From: FEN-1219 sp036563665
Lineage (GTDB): Bacteria > Pseudomonadota > Gammaproteobacteria > Steroidobacterales > Rariloculaceae
Direction of reading: 5' to 3'
Assembly: GCA_036563665.1 (NCBI GenBank)
Contig: DATCLY010000036.1
Coordinates: 62,001 to 126,000, forward strand
DNA: 64,000 nt
Position 1 is the first letter of the stretch; each line of letters begins with the position of its first letter. The position numbers and the translations under genes were made by a program. Below, in pieces: positions 6,569 through 15,046 of this stretch. Under the pieces are notes generated by a model. The model searched no databases. It saw nothing but the letters and a program-made list of their open reading frames with translations, and was not told the origin of the DNA.

Positions 6569-9172
6569 CTACACGACGAAGTTGACGATTCGGCCCGGCA
6601 CGTAGATCGCGCGCCGGATCGGCTTGTCGCCCAGGTGCCGCGCCACGTGCTCGTCCTCGCGCGCGATGCGCACCACCTCGTCCTCTGGCGCGTCCACCGG
6701 CACCTCGACGGTGCCGCGCACCTTGCCGTTCACCTGCACGGCGATGCGCCGCGTGTCGCTCGTGAGCCACTTCGGGTCGGCTTCGGGCCACGGGTGATAG
6801 GCGAGCGATTCCTGGTGGCCCAGGAGCTCCCAGAGCTCCTCCGCGATGTGCGGCGCGAACGGCGAGAGCAGCAGCACGAACGGCTCCACCACGGCGCGCG
6901 GCACGCTGTCCCACTTGTTCGCCGCGTTGGTGAACTCCATGAGCGCGGCGATGGCCGTGTTGAAGCGCAGCCCCTCGATGTCCTTCGTGACCTTGTCGAT
7001 GGTCTGATGGATGGCGCGCCACTGCTCGGGCGCGGGCTCGGCGGCCGTCACCGTGGCATTCAACGCGCCGTCCTCGGACACGATGAGCCGCCACGCGCGA
7101 TTCAGGAACCGGAACGTGCCGTCGACGCCCCGGGTGCTCCACGGCTTCACCTGCTCGAGCGGGCCCATGAACATCTCGTAGAGCCGGAACGCGTCCGCGC
7201 CGTAGCGCTCGAGAATCTGGTCCGGGTTCACCACGTTGCCGCGGCTCTTGCTCATCTTGTGCGCGCGGCTGTCGACGACGATGCTCGGGTTCGAGCGCAG
7301 CACGAACTGATCGCCGCGCTTCTCCACGTCGTCCTCGGACACGCGCCGCGCCGTGACCGCCGCGCCCGTGCCTGCGTGCTTGCCGTCGCGCACCTCCGTG
7401 GCCGACACGGGCGCGCCCGCCTCGTCCACGTACAGCGTGTACTCGAGCTCGCCCAGGATGATGCCCTGGTGCACGAGCTTCGCGAACGGCTCGGGCGTCG
7501 ACACCACGCCCGCGTCGTACAGCACCTTGTGCCAGAACCGTGCGTAGAGCAGATGCAGCACGGCGTGCTCGGACCCGCCCACGTACAGGTCCACCGGCAT
7601 CCAGTAGCGTTCTTTCTCGGGGTCGACGAGCTTCTCGGAGTTGTGCGGGTCGATGTAGCGCAGGTAGTACCAGCACGAGCCCGCCCACTGCGGCATCGTG
7701 TTGGTCTCGCGCCGCGCGGGTCGGCCAGTCTCGGGGTCCGTGGTCTCGAGCCAGTCCTTGGCGGTGGCGAGCGGCCCTTCCGGCGTGCCGCTCGGCTTGA
7801 ACTCCTGCAGCTCCGGCAAGAGCACGGGGAGCTCGGAGTCCGGCACGGCCTTCGGCTGCCCGTCCACGAAGATGATCGGGAAGGGCTCGCCCCAGTACCG
7901 CTGCCGCGAGAACAGCCAGTCGCGCAGCTTGTAGTTCACGCGCCGCCGGCCTTTGCCTTCGGCCTCGAGCCACTCGATCATGCGCGCCTTCGCCTGCTCG
8001 ACGTTCAAGCCGTTCAGGAAGCCGCTGTTGATGGCCGGGCCGTCGCCGAGGTACGCGCCGCCCTCGAAGCCCTCGGGGGGCTGCACCGTGCGGATGATCG
8101 GCAGATCGTGGGCGACCGCGAAGTCCCAGTCGCGCTCGTCCTGCCCCGGCACGGCCATGATGGCGCCCGTGCCGTAGCCCGCGAGCACGTAGTCCGCGAT
8201 CCAGATCGGGATCTCGGCGCCGGACGCGGGATTCACGGCGTAGGCGCCCGTGAATACACCCGTCTTGTCCTTCTGGATGGCGGAGCGCTCGAGCTCGCTC
8301 TTGCGCGCCGCCTGGTCGCGGTACGCGTCCACTTCCGCGCGTCGGTCGGGCGCCGTGAGCCGGTCCACGAGCTCGTGCTCGGGCGCGAGCACCATGTAGG
8401 TGGCGCCGAACAGCGTGTCGGGCCGCGTGGTGAACACGCGGATGGCGACGTCCATGCCTTTCACCGGGAAATCGATCTCGGCGCCCTCGCTGCGGCCGAT
8501 CCAGTTGCGCTGCATCTCCTTGGTGCTCTCCGGCCAGTCGACCTCGTCGAGGCCGGCCAGGAGCTGATCGGCGTACTCGGTGATCTTGAGCACCCACTGC
8601 CGCAGCGGCCGGCGCACGCACGGGAAGCCGCCGATCTCGGACTTGCCGTCCACGACCTCCTCGTTCGCGAGCGTGGTGCCGAGCTCCTCGCACCACCACA
8701 CGGGCAGCTCCTGCTGATAGGCGAGGCCGCGCTCGAACATGAGCTTGAAGATCCACTGGGTCCAGCGGTAATAGGCCGGATCGGTGGTGTTGACCTCGCG
8801 GCTCCAGTCGTAGGAGAAGCCGAGCGCTTTGAGCTGCGAGCGGAACCGCGCGATGTTCCGCTCCGTGGTGATCTTCGGATGCGTGCCGGTGCGCAGCGCA
8901 TACTGCTCCGCGGGCAGGCCGAACGCGTCCCAGCCCATCGGATGCAGCACGTTGAAGCCGCGCATGCGCTTGTAGCGCGCGACGATGTCCGAGGCCGTAT
9001 AGCCTTCCGGGTGCCCCACGTGCAGGCCCTCGCCGGACGGATACGGGAACATGTCGAGCACGTAGCACTTCGGCTTCGACGTGTCGATCTCGTCCGGCAC
9101 GCGGAACGTCTGGCGCTCCTCCCAGATGCGCTGCCACTTCGCCTCGATCGTCTTGAATGGATACGTCGCCAT
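6569..9172 (-). CDS. leuS: Leucyl-tRNA synthetase
   Basis: LeuS charges tRNA-Leu. The 867-residue class I synthetase has the HIGH-type motif HVGHPEG near the N-terminus, a CP1 editing domain with the threonine-rich site TTRPDTLFGATY, the catalytic KMSKS loop (AHKMSKSRGN) and the C-terminal anticodon and tail domains ending in GRIVNFVV. ATG 9172 (MATYPFKTIEAKWQ) is chosen over the 21-residue longer frame because AAGGA lies just upstream. It is divergent from lptE, whereas in many gammaproteobacteria leuS, lptE and holA lie in one operon. Confidence 0.97.
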   Translation of the reverse strand: MATYPFKTIEAKWQRIWEERQTFRVPDEIDTSKPKCYVLDMFPYPSGEGLHVGHPEGYTASDIVARYKRMRGFNVLHPMGWDAFGLPAEQYALRTGTHPKITTERNIARFRSQLKALGFSYDWSREVNTTDPAYYRWTQWIFKLMFERGLAYQQELPVWWCEELGTTLANEEVVDGKSEIGGFPCVRRPLRQWVLKITEYADQLLAGLDEVDWPESTKEMQRNWIGRSEGAEIDFPVKGMDVAIRVFTTRPDTLFGATYMVLAPEHELVDRLTAPDRRAEVDAYRDQAARKSELERSAIQKDKTGVFTGAYAVNPASGAEIPIWIADYVLAGYGTGAIMAVPGQDERDWDFAVAHDLPIIRTVQPPEGFEGGAYLGDGPAINSGFLNGLNVEQAKARMIEWLEAEGKGRRRVNYKLRDWLFSRQRYWGEPFPIIFVDGQPKAVPDSELPVLLPELQEFKPSGTPEGPLATAKDWLETTDPETGRPARRETNTMPQWAGSCWYYLRYIDPHNSEKLVDPEKERYWMPVDLYVGGSEHAVLHLLYARFWHKVLYDAGVVSTPEPFAKLVHQGIILGELEYTLYVDEAGAPVSATEVRDGKHAGTGAAVTARRVSEDDVEKRGDQFVLRSNPSIVVDSRAHKMSKSRGNVVNPDQILERYGADAFRLYEMFMGPLEQVKPWSTRGVDGTFRFLNRAWRLIVSEDGALNATVTAAEPAPEQWRAIHQTIDKVTKDIEGLRFNTAIAALMEFTNAANKWDSVPRAVVEPFVLLLSPFAPHIAEELWELLGHQESLAYHPWPEADPKWLTSDTRRIAVQVNGKVRGTVEVPVDAPEDEVVRIAREDEHVARHLGDKPIRRAIYVPGRIVNFVV

Positions 9173-9229
9173 CGAAATCCTTGAAGAAAGAGGAGCGTTA
9201 ACGGGTGGCGCGAGGCGCTCGGGCCGGCA

Positions 9230-9258
9230 TTGCAAACGCCAGGGCCGGTAAGTTTAAT
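9230..9258 (+). promoter_or_regulatory. Candidate promoter for lptE
   Basis: TTGCAA (9230-9235), a 17-base spacer and TTTAAT (9253-9258) lie in the leuS-lptE divergent gap, 35 bases before the lptE start. This agrees with lptE having its own transcript here. Confidence 0.5.
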
Positions 9259-9293
9259 GAATCGCCTCCGAATCGAGCCACTGGGAGCCCCGC

Positions 9294-9812
9294 GTGCGGG
9301 GATCGTTTCTCGTCAAGCTGATGCCCGTCGCGCTCGCCGCCCTGGCGGCCGGGTGCGGCTTTCGCCTCGAGGGGGCGGGCGCGCTGCCGCCGGCCATGGC
9401 ACGCACCTACCTCGAGAGCGAGGATCCGCGCTCCGAGTTCACGGCGCGGCTGGTCGACGCCCTGCGGCTGCGCGGCACGGAGATCGTGTCCTCCCGCGAG
9501 GAGGCCGATGCGATCCTGCGCATTACGGAGGACTCCACGGGCCAGCGCGTGCTCTCCGTCACCGCGCGCAACATCCCGCGCGAGTACGAGGTGTTCTACG
9601 CGGTCACCTTCACGCTGTCGCTCGAGGGCGAGCGGGTGCTCGAGCCGCAGTCCCTCGTGGCCGTGCGCAGCTACACCTACGACGAGACCCGCGTGCTCGG
9701 CAAGAGCGCCGAGGAAGCCGAGATCCGGCGGGCGCTGGCCGAGGATCTGGCCCGCCAGGTCGTGCGCCGCATCGAGGCGCTGCGGACGAGCACGCAGACG
9801 CCCGGCGTGTAG
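9294..9812 (+). CDS. lptE: LPS-assembly lipoprotein LptE (RlpB)
   Basis: LptE plugs the LptD barrel and helps insert LPS in the outer membrane. The 172-residue product begins with a lipoprotein signal ending in lipobox LAAGC (C21), followed by GFRLEGAGALPPAM, the usual LptE mature start. The rest has the alternating LptE fold (TYLESEDPRSEFTARLVDAL and VLSVTARNIPREYEVFYAVTF). GTG 9294 is used. LptD, its partner, is encoded at 60.7-62.9 kb. The usual downstream holA is displaced to 12.85 kb. Confidence 0.93.
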   Translation: MRGSFLVKLMPVALAALAAGCGFRLEGAGALPPAMARTYLESEDPRSEFTARLVDALRLRGTEIVSSREEADAILRITEDSTGQRVLSVTARNIPREYEVFYAVTFTLSLEGERVLEPQSLVAVRSYTYDETRVLGKSAEEAEIRRALAEDLARQVVRRIEALRTSTQTPGV

Positions 9813-9813
9813 C

Positions 9814-10311
9814 TTGAGCGCCGCCGTCGTCACCGTCCGCGAGCTCGGCCGCGCGGGGCTCGCCGCGGTGGCCGAGCGCTACGGCATGACCCTGGTCGCG
9901 GTGCCCGACGGCGCCGCCATCCCCGGCTCGTACTGGGGCGAGCCCGAAGCCGGTCTCGTGGCCTCGCGGCTCTACGTGCGCGACGACACGCCGGCGCACT
10001 CCGTGCTGCACGAGCTCTGCCACTACGTCTGCATGACGGCCGCGCGCCGCGCGCGCCTGCACCGCGACGCGGGCGGCGACGACGCGGAGGAGTGCGCGGT
10101 GTGCTATCTCCAGGTGGTCCTGGCCGACGAGGTGGCCGGGCTAGGGCGCGAGCGCCTGCTCGCCGACATGGACGCCTGGGGCTACAGCTTCCGCGAGGGC
10201 TCGGCGCGCCGCTGGCTCGAAGGCGACGGCGCGGACGCGCGGGCGTGGCTCGTCGCGCACGGCCTGCTCGATCCCGCCACGTCGCGGCCCACGTGGCGCC
10301 TGCGCGTGTGA
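9814..10311 (+). CDS. Uncharacterised protein with HExxH motif
   Basis: I do not recognise this family. The frame begins at TTG 9814, one base after the lptE stop, and gives 165 residues; GTG 9869 and ATG 9886 are possible later starts. It contains SVLHELCHYVCM, an HExxH zinc-site motif (H66, E67, H70), and 22 residues later DAEECAVCYLQ, whose acidic residues could supply a third metal ligand as in gluzincin peptidases. No signal peptide or membrane segment is evident. It occupies the place where holA usually follows lptE. A small cytosolic metallopeptidase is an inference from the motif only. Confidence 0.7.
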   Translation: MSAAVVTVRELGRAGLAAVAERYGMTLVAVPDGAAIPGSYWGEPEAGLVASRLYVRDDTPAHSVLHELCHYVCMTAARRARLHRDAGGDDAEECAVCYLQVVLADEVAGLGRERLLADMDAWGYSFREGSARRWLEGDGADARAWLVAHGLLDPATSRPTWRLRV

Positions 10312-10335
10312 CGGCGGCCGCCGGGCCGCCGACGC

Positions 10336-10806
10336 TCAGAGCTTCGTGGGGTTCGGCGCGTCGCCGTACACCGCCTTGGGGTCGAATACCTTTTCCGTCT
10401 CGGTGAACTCGAGCCGCACCGGCTGCTCGCGGCTGCCGAGCGGAATGCGGCGGTAGAAGCAGGAGCGATAGCCCACGTGGCAGCTCGCGCCGCCCGCGAC
10501 CTCCACGCGCAGCCAGACGCAGTCCTGGTCGTCGTCGATCAGGAGCTCGCGCACCTTCTGCACGAGGCCGCTCGTGGCGCCCTTGTGCCAGAGCACCTGC
10601 CGGCTGCGGCTGAAGTAATGGGCCTCGCCCGTCTCGATGGTCTTCTCGAGGGCCTCGGCGTTCATGTAGCCGACCATCAGCAGCTCGCCCGTCGCGTAGT
10701 CGGTGGTCACGGCGGGGATCAGGCCGTCGGCGTCGAACTTCGGTGCGAGCTCGACGCCTTCCTCGACCTGCTCGACGCTCGTGCGGGGCGCGAATTTCGT
10801 CGCCAT
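10336..10806 (-). CDS. hisI: Phosphoribosyl-AMP cyclohydrolase HisI
   Basis: HisI opens the purine ring of phosphoribosyl-AMP, step three of histidine synthesis. The 156-residue, single-function protein has the family blocks DYATGELLMVGYMN, HYFSRSRQVLWHKGATSG, DDDQDCVWLRVE and SCHVGYRSCFYR, whose cysteines bind zinc. It stands alone, away from any his operon and not fused to HisE. ATG 10806 is preferred because the 21-residue longer frame runs through a TATAAT (10840-10845, minus strand) that is the likely -10 of this gene. Confidence 0.94.
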   Translation of the reverse strand: MATKFAPRTSVEQVEEGVELAPKFDADGLIPAVTTDYATGELLMVGYMNAEALEKTIETGEAHYFSRSRQVLWHKGATSGLVQKVRELLIDDDQDCVWLRVEVAGGASCHVGYRSCFYRRIPLGSREQPVRLEFTETEKVFDPKAVYGDAPNPTKL

Positions 10807-10937
10807 GGGATCGCTCGTCCGGCGTGGAGAAAGGCGCCAATTATAGGTGCAGGCCGCCGCGCGCCGCACGGCGGCGGCCGTCGCGCGGCGGCGCCCCTTG
10901 TTATCATGGCCCCTCGAAAAGCGCCCCCGTTTCGAGC

Positions 10938-12326
10938 ATGGCCCTGTACCTCCACAACACCCTGACCCGCAGGCGGGAGCGGTTCGAGCCGCTCGATCCC
11001 CCCCGGGTCACCATGTACGTGTGCGGGCCCACCGTCTACAACTACGCGCACATCGGCAACGCGCGGCCGGCCGTGGTGTTCGACGTGCTCGCCCGCCTGC
11101 TGCGGCGGTCCTACCGGCTCGTCTACGCGCGCAACGTCACCGACGTGGACGACAAGATCAACGACGCGGCGGCGGCCGAGGGCGTTCCGATCGGCGTGCT
11201 CACGGCGCGCTATCTCGCGGCGTACCACGAGGACATCGCCGCGCTCGGCGTGCTGCCGCCCGACGTGGAGCCGCGCGTCACCGAGCACATCCCGGCCATC
11301 GTGCGCATGATCGAGCGGCTGCTCGCGTCGGGTTGCGCGTACGAGGCGGAAGGGCACGTGCTGTTCTCCGTCGCGAGATTCGCCGACTACGGCAAGCTCT
11401 CGCGGCGCTCGGTGGAGGACATGATCGCGGGCGCGCGGGTGGAAGTCGCGCCCTACAAGAAGGATCCGGCCGACTTCGTGCTCTGGAAGCCTTCGCCGCC
11501 CGAGATCGTGGGCTGGGAGAGCCCCTGGGGCCGCGGCCGTCCCGGCTGGCACATCGAATGCTCGACGATGGCCGAGGCGCACCTCGGCGAGACCATCGAC
11601 ATTCACGGCGGCGGGCTCGACCTCGTGTTTCCGCATCACGAGAACGAGATCGCCCAGAGCACCTGCGCGCACGGCGGCAAGCCGTACGCGCGCTACTGGG
11701 TGCACAACGGCCTGCTCACCGTGAACGGCGAGAAGATGGCGAAGTCGCTCGGCAACGTGCTGCTCGTGCGCGATCTGCTGGCGGAGCATCCGCCCGAGGC
11801 CGTGCGGCTCGCGCTGCTCACCGCGCACTACCGTCAGCCGCTCGACTGGACGGCGCAGCTGCTCGCCGAGTCGCGCCAGAAGCTCGACCGCATGTACGGC
11901 GCCCTGCGCGACGCGGGCGTCCGGAGCGCCGCCGCGGATGCGCCCGCGGCCGAGCCGCCCGAGGGCGTGGTGGCGGCGCTCGAGGACGACCTCAACCTGC
12001 CGAAGGCGATCGCGGAGCTCTTCGAGTGCGTGCGCGAGGTCAATCGCGAGGAGCGCGCCGATCGCAAGCGGTCGCTCGCGGAACGCCTGCGCGCGGGCGC
12101 GTGGCTGCTCGGCCTGCTGGGGCAGGACCCCGCGCAGTGGTTCGCGGGCACGACGGACGCGGGCGACGAGGCCGAGATCGAGGCGCTCGTGCGGGAGCGC
12201 GAGACGCATCGCCGCGCCCGCCGCTTCGCCGAGGCGGACCGGATCCGCGACGAGCTGGCCCGCCGGGGCATCGTGCTCGAGGACGTGCCGGGCGGCACCC
12301 GTTGGCGCCGGGCCGCGGTAGACTAG
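10938..12326 (+). CDS. cysS: Cysteinyl-tRNA synthetase
   Basis: CysS charges tRNA-Cys. The 462-residue protein shows zinc ligand C29 in MYVCGPTVYNYAHIGNARP, with HIGN as the HIGH signature, CSTM for a second zinc ligand, and GEKMAKSLGN as the KMSKS loop. ATG 10938 matches the family start. It is divergent from hisI; TATCAT at 10902-10907 is a possible -10. It is the first gene of the run cysS-yidD-Trm112-like-holA-nadD-rsfS-rlmH, where gaps are at most a few bases. Confidence 0.96.
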   Translation: MALYLHNTLTRRRERFEPLDPPRVTMYVCGPTVYNYAHIGNARPAVVFDVLARLLRRSYRLVYARNVTDVDDKINDAAAAEGVPIGVLTARYLAAYHEDIAALGVLPPDVEPRVTEHIPAIVRMIERLLASGCAYEAEGHVLFSVARFADYGKLSRRSVEDMIAGARVEVAPYKKDPADFVLWKPSPPEIVGWESPWGRGRPGWHIECSTMAEAHLGETIDIHGGGLDLVFPHHENEIAQSTCAHGGKPYARYWVHNGLLTVNGEKMAKSLGNVLLVRDLLAEHPPEAVRLALLTAHYRQPLDWTAQLLAESRQKLDRMYGALRDAGVRSAAADAPAAEPPEGVVAALEDDLNLPKAIAELFECVREVNREERADRKRSLAERLRAGAWLLGLLGQDPAQWFAGTTDAGDEAEIEALVRERETHRRARRFAEADRIRDELARRGIVLEDVPGGTRWRRAAVD

Positions 12327-12330
12327 CCGC

Positions 12331-12582
12331 ATGGACAAGCCGACGACCGCTGCCCGCGCGCTGCTCGCCGCGATCAAGCTGTACCGGGCCACGCTGTCGC
12401 CGTGGATGGGGCGCAGCTGCCGCTTCCACCCCACCTGCTCGGCCTATGCCGCCGAGGCCGTCGCCCGCCACGGCGCCGTGCGCGGCGCCTGGCTCGCCCT
12501 GAAGCGGCTCGGCCGCTGCCATCCCTGGGGGTCGTTCGGCTACGACCCCGTGCCGGAGCCCGCCGCCCCGAGGGTGCCATGA
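12331..12582 (+). CDS. yidD: Membrane protein insertion efficiency factor YidD
   Basis: YidD-type proteins help YidC insert inner-membrane proteins. The 83-residue product carries the full signature: IKLYRATLSPWMGRSC, RFHPTCSAYAAEAV and LKRLGRCHPWG, with three conserved cysteines. It normally sits between rnpA and yidC in the rpmH cluster; here it lies four bases after cysS, an unusual neighbourhood. The N-terminal amphipathic segment probably binds the membrane. Confidence 0.93.
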   Translation: MDKPTTAARALLAAIKLYRATLSPWMGRSCRFHPTCSAYAAEAVARHGAVRGAWLALKRLGRCHPWGSFGYDPVPEPAAPRVP

Positions 12583-12845
12583 CGCTCGACGCGGCCCTGC
12601 TCGACATCCTCTGCTGCCCGATCACGCGGCTGCCGCTGCAGTGGCTGCCCGAGGCGCAGCGCGAGCGGCTGAACCGGGCGATCGCCGAAGGCCGCGTGCA
12701 GAACCGCGAAGGCACGCGCGTCGAAGAGCCGCTCGAGCAGGCGCTCATGACCCGCGACGGCAAGCTCGCCTACCCGGTGCGGGACGGCGTGCCCGTGCTC
12801 CTCGAGGAGCAGGCGATCCCGCTCGTTCAGATCGAGGACCGGTGA
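12579..12845 (+). CDS. Trm112-like (UPF0434/YcaR) small protein
   Basis: The 88-residue product begins MTLDAALLDILCCPITRLPLQWL and ends with the Trm112p signature LAYPVRDGVPVLLEEQAI. In this family the first block usually reads CPxCxG; here the second cysteine is replaced (CPIT), so any metal site is altered. A roughly 25-residue charged insertion (residues 25-50) makes it longer than the usual 60-residue YcaR. ATG 12579 overlaps the yidD stop (ATGA). Eukaryotic Trm112 activates methyltransferases; the bacterial role is not settled. Confidence 0.85.
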   Translation: MTLDAALLDILCCPITRLPLQWLPEAQRERLNRAIAEGRVQNREGTRVEEPLEQALMTRDGKLAYPVRDGVPVLLEEQAIPLVQIEDR

Positions 12846-12849
12846 CCTT

Positions 12850-13887
12850 TTGAAGCTCCCGTTCCGCCAGCTCGACCGCAGCCTGCGGGAGCGGCTCTCG
12901 AGCGCCTATCTCGTCACGGGCGACGAGCCGCTGCTCGTGGACGAGGCGCTCGAGAAGATCCGCGCGGCCGCCCGCAAGGCGGGCTTCGAGGAGCGCGAGC
13001 TGCACGTCGTGGACCGATCGTTCCCGTGGGCCGAGCTCGAGGCGAGCGCCGACAACCTGTCGCTGTTCGCCGCGCGCAAGATCGTGGAGCTCAGGCTCTC
13101 GTCGCCGCGCCCGGGTGAAGAGGGCGGCGCCGCCATCCGCTCGCTGGTGGAACGGCCCTCGCCGGACCGGCTGCTGATCCTCGCGCTGAACGGCCGGCTC
13201 GATGCCGCCGCGGCCAAGGCGGCGTGGGTCAAGAGCATCGAGCGGCACGGCACGTGGGTCGAGGTGTGGCCCGTGGACCGCACGGAGCTCCCGGACTGGA
13301 TCGCGCAGCGCGCGCGCGGGCACGGGCTCACGCTCACGCCCGGCGCCGCCGCGCTCCTCGCCGAGCGCGTGGAAGGCAATCTGCTCGCCGCGGATCAGGA
13401 GCTCAAGAAGCTCGCGCTCGCGGGCGAGCGCACCGTGGACGAGGAGGCCGTGGCGGAGGCCGTGGCGAACAGCGCCCGCTTCGACGTGTATCGGCTCTCC
13501 GATGCGGTGGCCGCGGGCGACGCCGCCCGGGCGATCCGCGTGCTTGACGGGCTGCGCGCGGAAGGCACGGAGCCGGTTCTGGTATGCTGGGCGCTGAACC
13601 GCGAGCTCTCGCTATTGGCGCGACTGAAATTCGCCACGGAACATGGTGTCGCCTTGGAGACGGCGCTCGCACGGGAGCACGTGTGGCCGCGTCGCCAGCC
13701 GCTCGTGAAGAGCGCGCTGCGCAGGTACCGCTGGAGCGACTTGAAGGCGCTGCTCGTCCAGGCCGCCGAGACCGATGCGGCCGTGAAGGGTGGAAGCGAC
13801 GTTTCGCCCTGGGAGGCGCTCACGGCGCTCGTGCTCGCGAGCCTGCGGCCCGGCGGCAGTAACCCTGCAGCGGAGCGGCGCGCCTGA
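12850..13887 (+). CDS. holA: DNA polymerase III delta subunit HolA
   Basis: HolA is the clamp-opening subunit of the replicative clamp loader. The 345-residue protein matches the family in length and blocks: YLVTGDEPLLVDEALEKIR at the N-terminus, FAARKIVELRL, AERVEGNLLAADQELKKLAL and RFDVYRLSDAVAAGD. TTG 12850 starts four bases after the Trm112-like gene. holA usually follows leuS-lptE in gammaproteobacteria; here hisI, cysS and others lie between, while its coupling to nadD is kept. Confidence 0.94.
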   Translation: MKLPFRQLDRSLRERLSSAYLVTGDEPLLVDEALEKIRAAARKAGFEERELHVVDRSFPWAELEASADNLSLFAARKIVELRLSSPRPGEEGGAAIRSLVERPSPDRLLILALNGRLDAAAAKAAWVKSIERHGTWVEVWPVDRTELPDWIAQRARGHGLTLTPGAAALLAERVEGNLLAADQELKKLALAGERTVDEEAVAEAVANSARFDVYRLSDAVAAGDAARAIRVLDGLRAEGTEPVLVCWALNRELSLLARLKFATEHGVALETALAREHVWPRRQPLVKSALRRYRWSDLKALLVQAAETDAAVKGGSDVSPWEALTALVLASLRPGGSNPAAERRA

Positions 13888-13890
13888 CCC

Positions 13891-14532
13891 ATGCGGCCGA
13901 TCGGCATCTTCGGCGGCACGTTCGACCCGATCCACTACGGCCACCTGCGCACGGCCCTCGAGCTCGCGCATTCGATTCCGCTCGCGCAGGTACGTTTCAT
14001 CCCGAACGCGAACCCGCCGCATCGCGGCGCGCCGATGACGAGCGGCGAGCTCAGGCTGCGCATGGTGCAGGCCGCCATCGCGGGCGAGCCGCTGTTCGTG
14101 GCCGACGCGCGCGAGCTCGAGCGCGCCGGCCCCTCGTACACCGTGGACACGCTCGAGAGCCTGCGGCGCGATTTTCCGCGCGACCCGCTGTGCCTGCTGC
14201 TCGGGATGGATGCGTTCCTCGAGCTCCCGCAGTGGCACCGCTGGCAGCGGCTGCTCGAGCTCGCGCACGTGGTGGTGGCTCATCGGCCGGGCTGGCGTGC
14301 TCCCGAGCTCGGCACGCTCGGCGAGCTGCTGCGCGAGCGGCGCACGCGCAACGCCCGCGAGCTGCACGAGAGCCTCGCGGGACGCGTGCACGTGCAGCCC
14401 GTGACCCAGCTCGAGATCTCCTCGACCGATCTGCGCAGCTCCATCCGCTCCGGAATGGACCCGCGGTTCCTGATGCCGGATAGCGTGCGCGACATCATTG
14501 TCGAAACGGGGTGTTATGCCGAAGACAGCTAG
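13891..14532 (+). CDS. nadD: Nicotinate-nucleotide adenylyltransferase NadD
   Basis: NadD adenylylates nicotinate mononucleotide to deamido-NAD, a step shared by de novo and salvage NAD synthesis. The 213-residue protein has the nucleotidyltransferase signature GGTFDPIHYGHL at 8-19 and the ISSTDLRSSI block near the C-terminus. It starts three bases after holA and overlaps rsfS. The window also holds a kynurenine-to-quinolinate operon that could feed the same pathway. Confidence 0.96.
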   Translation: MRPIGIFGGTFDPIHYGHLRTALELAHSIPLAQVRFIPNANPPHRGAPMTSGELRLRMVQAAIAGEPLFVADARELERAGPSYTVDTLESLRRDFPRDPLCLLLGMDAFLELPQWHRWQRLLELAHVVVAHRPGWRAPELGTLGELLRERRTRNARELHESLAGRVHVQPVTQLEISSTDLRSSIRSGMDPRFLMPDSVRDIIVETGCYAEDS

Positions 14533-15040
14533 CAAGAGAGCCAAAGCCAAGAAGCGCGTTACCAAGAAGGCCGGCGCGGATGCCGGCCGCAAGACCACCC
14601 GAGCCAAGGAAGGCGCCCGCGGCAAGAAGGCCGCAGCCGCGAAGACCCCCGCCGCCAAAGGCATCCGCAAGAAACGACCCGCACGCGCCGCCAGGCGGCA
14701 GAACGGCCTCGCCGAGCTCGCGCTCGCCGCGTTGCACGACATGAAAGCCCAGGACGTGAAGGCGATGGACGTGCGTCATCTCACGTCCGTGACCGACACC
14801 ATGATCGTCGCCGCCGGCCGCTCCGACCGCCACGTGCGCGCCATCGCCGATGCGCTCATCGAGCGCGTCGAGCGGGCGGGCATCAAGCCGTTGGGGGTGG
14901 AGGGCCAGGACGCGGGCGAGTGGGTGCTCGTCGACCTCGGCGACGTGGTCGTGCACGTGATGCTGCCCCGAGTCCGCGACTTTTACGGCATCGAGAAGCT
15001 CTGGGACATCTCCGCTCGCGACGAAGCCGTCGCGCAGTAG
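14516..15040 (+). CDS. rsfS: Ribosome silencing factor RsfS with a lysine/alanine-rich N-terminal tail
   Basis: RsfS binds ribosomal protein L14 and blocks subunit joining when nutrients are short. Residues about 60-170 hold the RsfS domain (MDVRHLTSVTDTMIVAAGRS, GQDAGEWVLVDLGDVVVHVM, RDFYGIEKLW). It is preceded by about 57 residues made almost wholly of K, A, R, G and T (for example KRAKAKKRVTKKAG), resembling the C-terminal tail of histone H1. Typical RsfS is 105-120 residues; this is 174. ATG 14516 overlaps nadD and has a GGGG-rich site upstream; a TTG at 14498 is possible. Confidence 0.93.
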   Translation: MPKTASKRAKAKKRVTKKAGADAGRKTTRAKEGARGKKAAAAKTPAAKGIRKKRPARAARRQNGLAELALAALHDMKAQDVKAMDVRHLTSVTDTMIVAAGRSDRHVRAIADALIERVERAGIKPLGVEGQDAGEWVLVDLGDVVVHVMLPRVRDFYGIEKLWDISARDEAVAQ

Positions 15041-15046
15041 CACGCC

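Noticed and set aside
6500..9184. An 894-codon open frame on the plus strand opposite leuS
   Set aside because: It is antisense to a certain leuS gene, is arginine- and histidine-rich without any recognisable domain, and is explained by the high GC content.
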